From Streptomyces sp. DH41 (GTDB taxonomy: Bacteria > Actinomycetota > Actinomycetes > Streptomycetales > Streptomycetaceae), in NCBI RefSeq assembly GCF_029813785.1, contig NZ_JARVKY010000012.1, positions 1 to 64,000 of the forward strand: 64,000 nucleotides of DNA, read 5' to 3'. Positions 31,855-40,747 of the stretch are shown piece by piece. Under the pieces are notes generated by a model, which saw only the letters and a program-made list of their open reading frames with translations, made no database searches and was not told the DNA's origin. A program made the translations under genes and the position numbers. How positions within the stretch are numbered: the first letter of the stretch is position 1; every line of letters begins with the position of its first letter.

Positions 31855-32334
31855 TCAGACGGAACCAGTGGGGTCGAACCATGTGGGGGCGTCGGACAGT
31901 GCCTGCTTGACCCGGTCCTGCCCGAAGTTCCTGAGGTCCGGCAGGGCGTCCACGGCGAACCAGCCCACGTCCAGCGACTCGTCGTCGTTGACCCGGGCCT
32001 CGCCGCCGACGGCCCGGCAGCGGAAGGTGATGTCCATGTACTGGCAGACGTCACCGTTCTCGTACGTGACCGGGTTCAGCGCCTCGACGAGGACCACCCG
32101 CTCGACGGCGCACCGTACGGCCGTCTCCTCCTCGACCTCGCGCACGGCGCAGGCGGCGGGCTGCTCCCCCGGTTCCGGGATGCCGCCGATCAGGGACCAG
32201 CGGCGGTTGTCGGACCGCCGGTTCAGCAGTACCCGGCCCTCGTCGTCGAAGACGACGGCGGTGACTCCGGGGAGCCAGAGCAGCTGGTGTCCGGCCGTGG
32301 CGCGCAGGTCGCGGATGAAGTCGGGAGTAGCCAT
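31855..32334 (-). CDS. Nudix hydrolase
   Basis: Nudix enzyme of 159 aa, cytoplasmic. The box GGIPEPGEQPAACAVREVEEE, then TAV, is at about residues 49-71 with all catalytic acidic residues present. The preceding LNRRSDNRRWSLIG is typical of Streptomyces Nudix proteins of the ADP-ribose/nucleotide type. ATG 32334 was chosen as the first residue of the conserved domain; the open frame continues upstream through lnt and is not coding there. Substrate not predictable. Confidence 0.88.
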   Translation of the reverse strand: MATPDFIRDLRATAGHQLLWLPGVTAVVFDDEGRVLLNRRSDNRRWSLIGGIPEPGEQPAACAVREVEEETAVRCAVERVVLVEALNPVTYENGDVCQYMDITFRCRAVGGEARVNDDESLDVGWFAVDALPDLRNFGQDRVKQALSDAPTWFDPTGSV

Positions 32335-32402
32335 GCGTACGACCCTAACGGGCCCCTCGGGCAGCTCCCGGCGAGACCGCGGGGCGTGCGGCGGGCGTAC
32401 GG

Positions 32403-34016
32403 CTACACGTCGCGGGCGCGTCGCCCGCGCACACCGGCACCGACGGCCCAGCCGAGTGCGCCGGCCGCGGCCAGTACCAGAGCGATCTCGGGTACCACTC
32501 CCAGCCGGGTGGCGGGCGTCTCGGAGGAGCGCAGGGGCACCTCCTGGACCAGGGAGTCCGCCACGAACATGCCGGTCTTCTGGGTGACCCTCCCGTCCGG
32601 CATGATGATCGCGCTGACCCCGCTGGTCACCGGCACGGTGACGGTCCGGCTGTGCTCGACCGCGCGGACGCGGGACATGGCGAGCTGCTGGTAGGTCATC
32701 TCGCTGCGGTCGAAGGTGGCGTTGTTGCTGGGCACGGAGATCATCTGGGCGCCGTCGGTGACCTCGGAGCGCACCGCCCAGTCGAAGGCGGCCTCGTAGC
32801 AGGTGACGAGCCCGACCTTGGTGCCGGCCATGGTGAACACGCCCGGTTCGGTGCCCCGGCTGAAGTCCTGGCTGACCATGGAGGTCCAGTCGTCGTTGAT
32901 CGCTCCGATGAGCGAGCGCAGCGGGAGGTACTCGCCGAAGGGCTGGATCTGCCGCTTGTCGTAGGTGTCGACCGGGCCCTTGTCGGGGTCCCACAGGATC
33001 TGTTCGTTGAGCAGCTTGCCGTCGCGTTCCACGACGCCGCCGACCGAGATGGGCGCGCCGATCTCCTTGGCGGCCCGGTCGATGACGGCGCGGGCGTCGG
33101 GGTTGGCGAACGGGTCGATGTCCGAGGAGTTCTCCGGCCAGAGCACGAAGTCGGGCCGGTCGACCTTGCCGGCCTTGATCTCGGCGGCCAGGCGCCGCGT
33201 CTCGCGCGCGTGGTAGTCGAGTACGGCCCGCCGCTGGGCGTTGAAGTCGAGACCCGCGCGCGGCACGTTGCCCTGGATCACGGCGACGGTCGCGGTGCCG
33301 TCCTCCGCCTTGTCGCTGACCAGCGGCCGGGCGGCCACGGCGCCCACGACGGGTACGGCCACGCTGAGGAGGGCCACCGCGGCCGCGCCGCGCGGTACCT
33401 CTCGGGTGCGGCGTGCCCGGACGGCCAGGCGAACGGCTTCGCCGAGGCCGAACCCGCACAGGACGACGGCGAAGCCGAGCACCGGTGTGCCGCCGGCCGC
33501 GGCGAGCGGCAGGAAGACGCCGTCCGCCTGACCGAACGCGACCTTGCCCCAGGGGAAGCCTTCGAAGGGCACGCGCGCGCGTGCGGCTTCTCCCGCGGTC
33601 CACAGCGCCGCCGCCCACACGGGCCAGGCCGGCAGCTTAGACACCGCGGCGACACCCGCGCCGACCAGCGCGACGAAGATCGCCTCGATCGCGGCCAGGG
33701 CGAGCCATGGGCCGGGGCCGACCTCCACGCCGGTCCACACCAGCAGCGGCAGCAGGAAGCCGAGACCGAAGAGGTAACCGAGGCCGAGGCCCGCCTTCCA
33801 GCCGCGGCCGCGCAGCACCCGGCCGAGGACGGCGAAGGCGGGCAGGGCCAGCCACCACAGGGTGCGCGGCGGGAAGCTGACGTAGAGCAGCACTCCGGAG
33901 AGCGCGGCGGCAGCGGCCGGGAGGAGGCGCAGGAGCCGCGCGGCGACGCGCGAGGCGGGTGTGGTCTGCGGCTGTGTCCGGTCCGACTCGCCGACGGAGG
34001 TTGCGGTGGCTGTCAC
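32403..34016 (-). CDS. lnt: apolipoprotein N-acyltransferase
   Basis: Membrane enzyme that adds the third acyl chain to lipoproteins, 537 aa from GTG 34016. The N-terminal half has about six to seven membrane helices. The C-terminal nitrilase-like domain carries the catalytic triad: Glu in WPENSSD, Lys in YDKRQIQPFGEYLP and Cys in LVTCYEAAF. A final helix is near 505-525. Actinobacteria often hold lnt beside a polyprenol-phosphate mannosyltransferase gene; none is adjacent here. Identification rests on the complete triad and topology. Confidence 0.92.
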   Translation of the reverse strand: MTATATSVGESDRTQPQTTPASRVAARLLRLLPAAAAALSGVLLYVSFPPRTLWWLALPAFAVLGRVLRGRGWKAGLGLGYLFGLGFLLPLLVWTGVEVGPGPWLALAAIEAIFVALVGAGVAAVSKLPAWPVWAAALWTAGEAARARVPFEGFPWGKVAFGQADGVFLPLAAAGGTPVLGFAVVLCGFGLGEAVRLAVRARRTREVPRGAAAVALLSVAVPVVGAVAARPLVSDKAEDGTATVAVIQGNVPRAGLDFNAQRRAVLDYHARETRRLAAEIKAGKVDRPDFVLWPENSSDIDPFANPDARAVIDRAAKEIGAPISVGGVVERDGKLLNEQILWDPDKGPVDTYDKRQIQPFGEYLPLRSLIGAINDDWTSMVSQDFSRGTEPGVFTMAGTKVGLVTCYEAAFDWAVRSEVTDGAQMISVPSNNATFDRSEMTYQQLAMSRVRAVEHSRTVTVPVTSGVSAIIMPDGRVTQKTGMFVADSLVQEVPLRSSETPATRLGVVPEIALVLAAAGALGWAVGAGVRGRRARDV

Positions 34017-34166
34017 CCCCCGGAGTGTACGGCGGGTGACCGTGCAGCCGACAGCTCGGTCCGCGGTCGCCGCGAGGCCCTGGGCGACCGGTGCCGGCCG
34101 GTGCGACACGCGGTCGTGGAGCCGCTCCGCTCCGGGGCCTCGCGGCGGCTCAGCGCCGGGGTGCGC

Positions 34167-34727
34167 TCAGTGCGCCGGTCCCGGTGCCTTGGGCCGCAGC
34201 CGGTCCTTGATGACCTGGACGGCCGCTTCCGCGTCGTCCACGGTGATCGTGAAGGTGTGGCCGTCCCACAGCCGCAGGATCACGCCCTCCCCCCTCCGTA
34301 CGACGACGGCGGTGCCCTTCTCCGGCCGCCATCGGTAGCCCCAGCCGCCCCAGTGGCGTGGGGTGACGTGCGGGGCGAACTCGGCGCCGACGACGTGCGA
34401 GAGGGGGATGCGGCGACGGGGCAGGCCGATGTGGCCGCAGCGCACTTCGAGGCATTCCTCGTCGACTCTCAGGGCGACGTGCACGAACGCCAGTGTGCCG
34501 AAGAGGACCAGCAGTCCCGCCGCGATGCAGCCGACGACCGCCATGGCCAGCGGGGCGACGCCCGACTCCCAGGCCGATTCGACGGCCAGCGCGATACCGA
34601 GTGCCACGCAGGCGGCGCCGATGAGCGCCAGCAACCACTGGACCCGGTTGGTGGCACGTCCGGTCCAGACGTCCGGCTGGGGGGTGGTCTCGCCGTGGCG
34701 ATGCCTCATGGATATGAGGTTACTCAT
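34167..34727 (-). CDS. PH-like (bacterial) domain membrane protein
   Basis: Protein of 186 aa with two adjacent membrane helices (about 31-52 and 58-84), then a cytoplasmic bPH2-like beta domain: RVDEECLEVRCGHIGLPRRRIPL and WGYRWRPEKGTAVVVRRGEGVILRLWDG. Numerous Streptomyces homologues have this arrangement, and no enzyme activity is known. An internal ATG (34709) is an alternative start. It lies 61 bp past the racemase gene on the same strand and could be transcribed with it. Confidence 0.72.
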   Translation of the reverse strand: MSNLISMRHRHGETTPQPDVWTGRATNRVQWLLALIGAACVALGIALAVESAWESGVAPLAMAVVGCIAAGLLVLFGTLAFVHVALRVDEECLEVRCGHIGLPRRRIPLSHVVGAEFAPHVTPRHWGGWGYRWRPEKGTAVVVRRGEGVILRLWDGHTFTITVDDAEAAVQVIKDRLRPKAPGPAH

Positions 34728-34788
34728 GTTTCGCTGCGCGGGTACCTCGTCGCGCAGGGTGACTGGGCCGACCGGGCGTCCCCGCCGG

Positions 34789-35574
34789 TCAGCGGGCCGG
34801 CGTCACAGCTCGCAGGAGCCGGCCCTCGTCGTAGGCCAGCGCGGGCGCGGGCAGCGGGCCCTCACGTCCGCTCAGCAGCACGGTGAGGGTGCCCTCGGCC
34901 GGCGCCCCGGGGTCGGGGCGGGCACCGATCCGGCGCAGCGCCTGGGCGGCGACCGCACCGGCGGAGCCGTGCAGGACGAGGCGCGGGGCGCCGGGGCGCT
35001 GCACGGCGGCGCGGATGCGTTCGGCGACCAGTTCGTAATGGGTGCAGCCCAGGACGACGGTCGTTACCGCGTCGGGTGTCAGGGCCGCCGCGGCGGCCAC
35101 GGCCGCGGCGATCGCGTTCTCGTCCGCGTGTTCGACGGCGTCGGCGAGCCCCGGGCACGGCACCTCGGTGACCGTCGCTCCGTCGGCGAACCGCTCGATG
35201 AGACCGCGCTGGTAAGGACTGCCGGTGGTGGCGGGCGTGGCCCAGATCGCCACGGGGCCGCCACCGGCCGCGGCGGGCTTGATCGCCGGGACGGTGCCGA
35301 TGACCGGCAGCGCGGGTTCCAGCCGGGCACGCAGTGCGGGCAGCGCGTGGACGGTGGCGGTGTTGCAGCCGACGATCAGGACGTCGGGACGGTGCGCGGC
35401 GGCGGCCTCGGCGACGGCGAGGGCCCGCTCGGTCAGGTCCTCGGGGGTGCGCGGTCCCCACGGCATGCCGTCGGGGTCCAGGGAGAGGATGAGATCGGCG
35501 TCCGGTCGCAGGCGCCGTACCGCGGCGGTGGCCGCCAGCAGACCGATTCCGGAGTCCATGAGAGCGATCTTCAC
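34789..35574 (-). CDS. Asp/Glu racemase family protein (glutamate racemase-like)
   Basis: Enzyme of 261 aa from GTG 35574. Two catalytic cysteines lie in the right contexts, Cys70 in VGCNTAT and Cys177 in LGCTHYEL, and Asp7-Ser8 in MDSGIG fits the substrate loop. Glutamate racemase supplies D-glutamate for peptidoglycan. The N-terminal DSGIGLL departs from the usual DSGxGG, so this may be a divergent paralogue rather than the housekeeping MurI, for which the neighbours give no support. Confidence 0.75.
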   Translation of the reverse strand: MKIALMDSGIGLLAATAAVRRLRPDADLILSLDPDGMPWGPRTPEDLTERALAVAEAAAAHRPDVLIVGCNTATVHALPALRARLEPALPVIGTVPAIKPAAAGGGPVAIWATPATTGSPYQRGLIERFADGATVTEVPCPGLADAVEHADENAIAAAVAAAAALTPDAVTTVVLGCTHYELVAERIRAAVQRPGAPRLVLHGSAGAVAAQALRRIGARPDPGAPAEGTLTVLLSGREGPLPAPALAYDEGRLLRAVTPAR

Positions 35575-35631
35575 CGAGCCACCATAGACGATGGGCCGCT
35601 GCGGGCCCCGGCCGTGGGGCAGACTGCGCAC

Positions 35632-36858
35632 GTGAGCGCCGATGCGTGGACCTCCGTCGTGACCGTCGTGACCGCCCTGTCTCTCGCCGCCTGGCTGTGG
35701 CTGCTGCTCGCCCGGGGCTTCTTCTGGCGTACGGACGTCAGACTGCCGCTCCTGGAGGAGCCCGATGCCTGGCCCTCCGTGTGCGTCGTCGTCCCGGCAC
35801 GTGACGAGGCGGCGATGCTGCCCGCGAGCCTGCCGCCGCTGCTCGCCCAGGACTATCCGGGGCGGGTGGAGGTCTTCCTGATCGACGACGGCAGCACGGA
35901 CGGCACGGGGGAGCTGGCGTGCGAGCTGGCCCGGCGGCAGGAGGGTCTGCCGCTCACCGTGGCCTCGCCGGGGGAACCGCCCGCCGGCTGGACGGGCAAG
36001 TTGTGGGCGGTGCGCCACGGCATCGAGCTGGCGCGCGCGCGTGAGCCCGAGTACCTGCTGCTGACGGACGCCGACATCGCCCACGCGCCGGACAGTCTGC
36101 GCCGGCTGGTGGCGGCGGCCGGCGCCGGCGGTTTCGACGTCGTCTCGCAGATGGCCCGGCTGCGGGTGGAGAGCGTCTGGGAGCGGCTCGTGGTGCCTGC
36201 CTTCGTCTACTTCTTCGCGCAGCTGTACCCGTTCCGGTGGATCGGCGAGGACCGCACCGGCGCGAACGGGGGCACCGGGCCGACGCGGACACGGACGGCG
36301 GCAGCGGCGGGTGGCTGCGTGCTGCTGCGCACCGAGGCCGCCGAGCGGGCGCGGATTCCGGACGCCATCCGGCACGCCGTCATCGACGACGTGGCCCTGG
36401 CGAGGGCCGTGAAGGGCGGCGGCGGCCGCGTCTGGCTGGGGCTGGCCGACCGGGTGGACAGTGTGCGTCCGTATCCGCGGCTGCGCCACCTGTGGCGCAT
36501 GGTCTCGCGCAGCGCGTACGCGCAACTGCGGCACAACCCCCTGTTGCTGGCCGCAACGGTCGCCGGCCTGGCGCTGGTGTACCTGGTGCCGCCGGTGGCG
36601 GTGGTCGTGGGCGCGGCGACGGGGAGTGCGACGGCTGCCGTCCTCGGCGCCGCCTCGTGGCTGGTGATGGCGGGGACGTACGTGCCGATGCTGCGTTACT
36701 ACCGGCAGCCGGTGTGGCTCGCCCCGCTGCTGCCGTTCACCGCGTTCCTGTATCTCCTGATGACGGTCGACTCCGCGGTGCAGCACTACCGGGGGCGCGG
36801 TGCGGCGTGGAAGGGCCGCACCTACGCCCGGCCGGACGCCGTGCCCGAAGAAGGCTGA
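35632..36858 (+). CDS. HpnB-like glycosyltransferase family 2
   Basis: Membrane-associated glycosyltransferase of 408 aa from GTG 35632. An N-terminal helix (about 8-25) precedes a GT-A domain with VVVPARDEAAMLPASL (about 50-65), the DDGSTDGT block (about 83-90) and the metal-binding TDADIAHAPDSL. Three further hydrophobic stretches lie at the C-terminus. The layout is that of the hopene-associated HpnB family. No hopanoid cyclase genes are in view, so the acceptor is uncertain. It diverges from the racemase gene by 57 bp. Confidence 0.8.
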   Translation: MSADAWTSVVTVVTALSLAAWLWLLLARGFFWRTDVRLPLLEEPDAWPSVCVVVPARDEAAMLPASLPPLLAQDYPGRVEVFLIDDGSTDGTGELACELARRQEGLPLTVASPGEPPAGWTGKLWAVRHGIELARAREPEYLLLTDADIAHAPDSLRRLVAAAGAGGFDVVSQMARLRVESVWERLVVPAFVYFFAQLYPFRWIGEDRTGANGGTGPTRTRTAAAAGGCVLLRTEAAERARIPDAIRHAVIDDVALARAVKGGGGRVWLGLADRVDSVRPYPRLRHLWRMVSRSAYAQLRHNPLLLAATVAGLALVYLVPPVAVVVGAATGSATAAVLGAASWLVMAGTYVPMLRYYRQPVWLAPLLPFTAFLYLLMTVDSAVQHYRGRGAAWKGRTYARPDAVPEEG

Positions 36859-36879
36859 GCGCCTGGGCCCGGGGGTTCC

Positions 36880-38193
36880 TCACTTCCGGCCGGGGGTCCA
36901 GTTCATGCCCCATCCGTAGGCGTGGTCGACGGTTCGCTGCGGGCTCACGCCGCGTTCGGGCACCAGGTAGCGGGCCTCGCGCTGGACGACCAGGTCGCTG
37001 CCGGTGTTGGTGATCAGCGCGAGGGCGCACACCGTCGAGGGGACCGTGCACTCGTCGAGCGAGAAGTCGACCGGGGCGCCGTGCTGCGGCTGGAGGGTGA
37101 CCGTGGCGTTCAGGTCGGCGAAGGAGCGCGCGCCCTGGTAGATGGTGACGAAGACGAGGACGCGCCGGAAGTACTGCTTGTGGTCGAGGTTGACGGTGAG
37201 GTTCTCGCCGGAGGACACCGCGCCGGTGCGGTCGTCGCCGTCGAGGTGGATGAAGGGTGGCTGCCGCAGGGACCCGAAGGCGTTGCCGAGGGCCTGGACG
37301 ACTCCCTTGCTGCCGTCGGTGAGTTCGTACAGGCAGCACAGGTCGAGGTCGAGGTCGTCGTGCGTGGCGACCGGGCGGCCCAGTTTGCGGGCCCAGCCGG
37401 AGAACTGCTTGCGCACCTGCCAGTTGAGGTTGACGCGCAAGGCGCCCGAGGTGCCGCCCTGCTTGGTCAGCGACACGGAGGGTGCCGCCTTGGTGAGCGT
37501 GACCTTGGTCAGGCGGACCGGCTCGGCGGAGGGCGCCGTGGGCGGGGGCGGCGGGGTGGCGGTGGGCTGTGCCGCGTGAGGAGCCGGGGGTGTCGGCGAA
37601 GGCATGGTGACAGCGGGTGCCGGTGGGGCGGGCGGGGATGCCGGTGGGGCCGGCGGGGGCGCGTGCTGCGGCTCGTCCACCGAGATGCCGTAGTCCGTGG
37701 CCAGTCCCTCGAGCCCGCTGTCGTAACCCTGGCCGACGGCGCGGAACTTCCACGCGCCCTGGCGGCGGTAGAACTCGCCGAGCACGAAGGCCGTCTCGAC
37801 GGTCGCGCCCGGGTTGTCGAAACGGGCCACCACGGTGTTCCGCCCGGCGTCGCGGACCTCGATGTACAGATCGGGGATCCGCCCGAACGGTCCGCCGTCC
37901 GAGGAGGCGGCGAGGAGCACGGTCTCGATCGCGGGCTCCACGCGTGCGAGGTCGACGAGGAGGCTGTCGGTCACCCGGCCGCCGGCGTCCCGCTTGCCCT
38001 CGTGGCGGACCGCCCCTGAGGAGTGCGCCGGCTGGTTGTAGAAGAGGAAGTCCGCGTCGGAGCGGACCTTCCCGCCCACCAGGAGCAGGGCCGAGGCGTC
38101 CGCGTCGGGCACGCCTGGACCGGATCGCCAGCCCAGTTCCACCCGCAGCGCCGTCGTGGGCACCGGCGTGTTCGACCCTTTCGACATTGACAT
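36880..38193 (-). CDS. double TerD-domain stress protein
   Basis: Cytoplasmic protein of 437 aa. TerD domain 1 (about 1-175) has SDADFLFYNQP, then DLYIEVRDAG and the calcium-site area ATVETAFVLGEFYRR. A proline/alanine-rich linker follows (about 178-225, with runs such as APPAPPASPP). TerD domain 2 (about 230-430) includes LDLCCLYELTDGSKGVVQALG and ENLTVNLD. TerD proteins bind Ca2+ and are linked to tellurite and general stress resistance; Streptomyces carries many paralogues. Most are single-domain, so the tandem form with a long linker is notable. Confidence 0.85.
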   Translation of the reverse strand: MSMSKGSNTPVPTTALRVELGWRSGPGVPDADASALLLVGGKVRSDADFLFYNQPAHSSGAVRHEGKRDAGGRVTDSLLVDLARVEPAIETVLLAASSDGGPFGRIPDLYIEVRDAGRNTVVARFDNPGATVETAFVLGEFYRRQGAWKFRAVGQGYDSGLEGLATDYGISVDEPQHAPPPAPPASPPAPPAPAVTMPSPTPPAPHAAQPTATPPPPPTAPSAEPVRLTKVTLTKAAPSVSLTKQGGTSGALRVNLNWQVRKQFSGWARKLGRPVATHDDLDLDLCCLYELTDGSKGVVQALGNAFGSLRQPPFIHLDGDDRTGAVSSGENLTVNLDHKQYFRRVLVFVTIYQGARSFADLNATVTLQPQHGAPVDFSLDECTVPSTVCALALITNTGSDLVVQREARYLVPERGVSPQRTVDHAYGWGMNWTPGRK

Positions 38194-38485
38194 GTCCGCC
38201 CCCCATCGCGTGTCACCGGACCGGGCCGCGCCCCGGCGGTTCGCCAAGTCCTCCGATCCCAACCTATTCCCCCCCGCCGCGCGCCCCTCACGCCGAGTAC
38301 GGGAAGGCGCCCGGACAACCGCCGGTAACCTGCCCGGAACTCGGCCTTTACCCCAAGATCTCTTGACGTGACGCCCTATTTTGCGAAGTTCGCTCGTATT
38401 GGGGATGCCAGGTCACGGCGGACACGGAAAACAACCCTCTTATCGGTCTCCCCAACCAGCACATCGTGGGCTTAACTTATGTGCC

Positions 38486-38926
38486 ATGACCTCCCCCCGC
38501 TCCACTTATGGCGGCGGCTATTACTCCGCCTCCTTCCCGGACACTCCGATCTACGACTCGCTCGTGGCCGAGCGGGGCACCCCGCAGATCGCCCCGATCC
38601 GGGTCCCCGCCGCGTACGACGCGCCGGGCAGCCACCTGCCCGCGCTTCCCTCGGCTCTGCCCGCCCTCCCGGCGGGCCCGTCCCAGCCCTCCTACGGCTA
38701 CCCGCAGCAGGCACCGCAGCCCGCCCCGCTGCAGCAGGCCCCGGCCGCGTACATCCCGCACCAGGCGACCGCGCCGCGCGGGTACCCCGGCCCCCAGCAG
38801 CCACAGCAGCCACGCCCGGCCGCGCCCGGGCCCGCGGGGTACGAGGCGATGCGCCCCGCGGCTCCCCGGCCGGCCCCGGCGCCGTACCAGGACCCGTACA
38901 ACCAGCAGCAGTACCGCGGCTACTGA
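38486..38926 (+). CDS. Pro/Gln/Tyr-rich small protein (DUF6643-like)
   Basis: Small protein of 146 aa. A conserved head (MTSPRSTYGGGYYSASFPDTP, then IYDSLVAERGTPQIAPIRVP) is followed by a disordered tail rich in Pro, Gln, Ala and Tyr ending YNQQQYRGY. Its head matches what I know as DUF6643 in Streptomyces; function unknown. There is no signal peptide or membrane segment. It has about 290 bp of upstream intergenic sequence shared with the divergent TerD gene, less GC-rich than its surroundings, likely holding both promoters. Confidence 0.65.
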   Translation: MTSPRSTYGGGYYSASFPDTPIYDSLVAERGTPQIAPIRVPAAYDAPGSHLPALPSALPALPAGPSQPSYGYPQQAPQPAPLQQAPAAYIPHQATAPRGYPGPQQPQQPRPAAPGPAGYEAMRPAAPRPAPAPYQDPYNQQQYRGY

Positions 38927-38968
38927 GCCGTCCCCGGGGTCGCCGGTGCCACCTGGCACGATGACCTC

Positions 38969-39796
38969 ATGGGGAACGCGCGACTGCAGTCGATTCACGT
39001 CCATCCGGTCAAGGCGTCCCGGAGCCTGTCGCTCCGGGAGGCCGTCGTGGAGCCCTGGGGGCTGACCGGAGACCGCCGCTGGATGCTGATCGACGACGGG
39101 GGAAAGGTCGTCACGCAACGCCAGCAGCCGCGCCTCGCCCTTGCCGCCGCCGAGCTTCTGCCCGGCGGCGGCGTACGGCTGTCCGCTCCCGGCCTGGAGC
39201 CGCTCACGGTGCCGGTCCCGCGCGCGGTGGGCACCGTCGTGGCGCAGATCTTCCGCGACAAGGTCGAGGTGCTCCCCGCCCAGGACGCGGCCGCGCATGC
39301 CTGGTGCAGCGCCTTCCTCGGAGCGGACGTGCGGCTGGTGTACCTGGACGATCCCGCCACGCGCCGGCCGGTGGACCCGCGGTACGCGCTGCCGGGCGAG
39401 ACCGTCTCCTTCGCCGACGGCTTTCCGCTGCTGCTCGTGACGACGGCCTCCCTCGACGCCCTCAACTCCCTGATCGCCGAGGGCGAGCACGCGGCCGAGG
39501 GCCCACTGCCCATGAACCGCTTCCGGCCGAACGTGGTCGTCTCCGGCACCGCGCCGTGGGCCGAGGACGGCTGGTCCCGCATCGCCGTCGGTGAGGTCTC
39601 CTTCCGGGTCGTCAAGCCGTGCGGGCGATGCGTCGTGACGACCACCGACCAGGGCACCGCCGGGCGCGGCAGGGAGCCCCTGCACAGCCTCGGGCAGCAC
39701 CGCCGCGTCGGCGGCAAGCTGGTCTTCGGGCAGAACCTGGTCCCGGTGGGCCGCGGCACCATCCGGGTCGACGACCCGGTCCGGGTCGTCGAGTGA
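38969..39796 (+). CDS. MOSC domain-containing protein
   Basis: Protein of 275 aa. The MOSC N-terminal beta-barrel (about 1-120, LQSIHVHPVKASRSL, WGLTGDRRWMLID) precedes the MOSC domain (about 125-270) with the conserved cysteine block VVKPCGRCVVTTTDQGT, which in related enzymes binds molybdenum cofactor or sulfur. Relatives include mARC-type N-hydroxylated-substrate reductases. It starts 42 bp after the DUF6643-like gene and may be co-transcribed. Substrate unknown. Confidence 0.87.
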   Translation: MGNARLQSIHVHPVKASRSLSLREAVVEPWGLTGDRRWMLIDDGGKVVTQRQQPRLALAAAELLPGGGVRLSAPGLEPLTVPVPRAVGTVVAQIFRDKVEVLPAQDAAAHAWCSAFLGADVRLVYLDDPATRRPVDPRYALPGETVSFADGFPLLLVTTASLDALNSLIAEGEHAAEGPLPMNRFRPNVVVSGTAPWAEDGWSRIAVGEVSFRVVKPCGRCVVTTTDQGTAGRGREPLHSLGQHRRVGGKLVFGQNLVPVGRGTIRVDDPVRVVE

Positions 39797-40033
39797 CGGC
39801 CGCTGTCCCTTCCGTGAGCCCGCCGGGAGCCCGTTTCCCCTCCCGAGGGCCCGTCGCGGGTAGCCGCCGATGGGCGGGAACCCGGTCCCGGGCCCGCGCG
39901 TTGAGCTTTATGAGACGTTCATGAGAAACCGGCCGGGAGGTGCCACCGAGAGGAGGTGGCGCGCGCTGCCTGACCGAACCGCGCGTGAACGGCTCGGCCG
40001 GGGGAGGCACGGAGCGGGAAGGGGGCGGGCGTC

Positions 40034-40639
40034 GTGCGGGCGATCACGGGGCTTCGGCGCTGGCGGCACAACCCGCTGTGCCGCACGACCGACCTGACCG
40101 AGGCGTGGGTGGCTCTGGCCGGACTGCTGCTGATCCTGTCGGTGGCGCCGCTGGCCGGCGCGCTCGTGGGTGGCGTCGCACAGGACGCCCTGCAGCGGTC
40201 GGTGCGCGAACAGCACGCGTCCCGGCACCGGGTGGCGGCCACCGTGATCCGTGTCCTGGAGCGTTCACAGCTGACGATCGATCCGGAGGGGACGTCCGCC
40301 GGGGGCCTGCGCGGCCGGGTCCTCGCCCACTGGACGGCACCGGACGGCTCGCGGCACGAGGCCCCCGTCCTGGTGGGCATCGAGGATCCGCGCGCCGGAG
40401 ACCGGTTCGCGATATGGACGGACGCGCGGGGCCGGACGCTGGCCCGCCCACTGGACTCCGCGACCGCGACGACGCACGCCGTACTCGCCGGGGTCGGCGC
40501 CGCGGTGTCGGCCGCGGCCCTGGTCGAGACCGCCCGGCGGATCGTCGTGTGGCGCATGGTCCGCCACCGTCACGCCCGCCTGGAGCGGGAATGGGGGCGG
40601 GTGGGCCCGGACTGGGGCAGGACCGGCGCGGACAGTTGA
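40034..40639 (+). CDS. Rv1733c-like membrane protein
   Basis: Membrane protein of 201 aa from a GTG. Two membrane helices (about 24-46 and 148-168) bracket an extracytoplasmic domain of about 100 residues (HRVAATVIRVLERSQ, then VLAHWTAPDGSRHEAPVLVG). The N-terminal WRHNPLCRTTDLTEAWVAL is the hallmark of the Rv1733c family, a dormancy-regulon antigen in Mycobacterium with unknown function and several copies per Streptomyces genome. The 237 bp upstream contain no gene I can see. Confidence 0.78.
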   Translation: MRAITGLRRWRHNPLCRTTDLTEAWVALAGLLLILSVAPLAGALVGGVAQDALQRSVREQHASRHRVAATVIRVLERSQLTIDPEGTSAGGLRGRVLAHWTAPDGSRHEAPVLVGIEDPRAGDRFAIWTDARGRTLARPLDSATATTHAVLAGVGAAVSAAALVETARRIVVWRMVRHRHARLEREWGRVGPDWGRTGADS

Positions 40640-40747
40640 CGGGCTTCCGCCTCCGGTCAACTCACCACCTGTGCGCACGCTACGGTGGACCGGCCGAACG
40701 AAATCGGCGACAACCCGCGTACGACGAGGTGGGGGCACGGCAACGCC

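Noticed and set aside
31855..33618. Nudix fused to a long N-terminal part (587 codons)
   Set aside because: The upstream part is an out-of-frame reading of lnt; the Nudix domain starts at 32334.
34363..35631. Upstream extension of the HpnB-like gene to 831 codons
   Set aside because: The extra 423 codons overlap two minus-strand genes with clear motifs; the GTG at 35632 begins the conserved protein.
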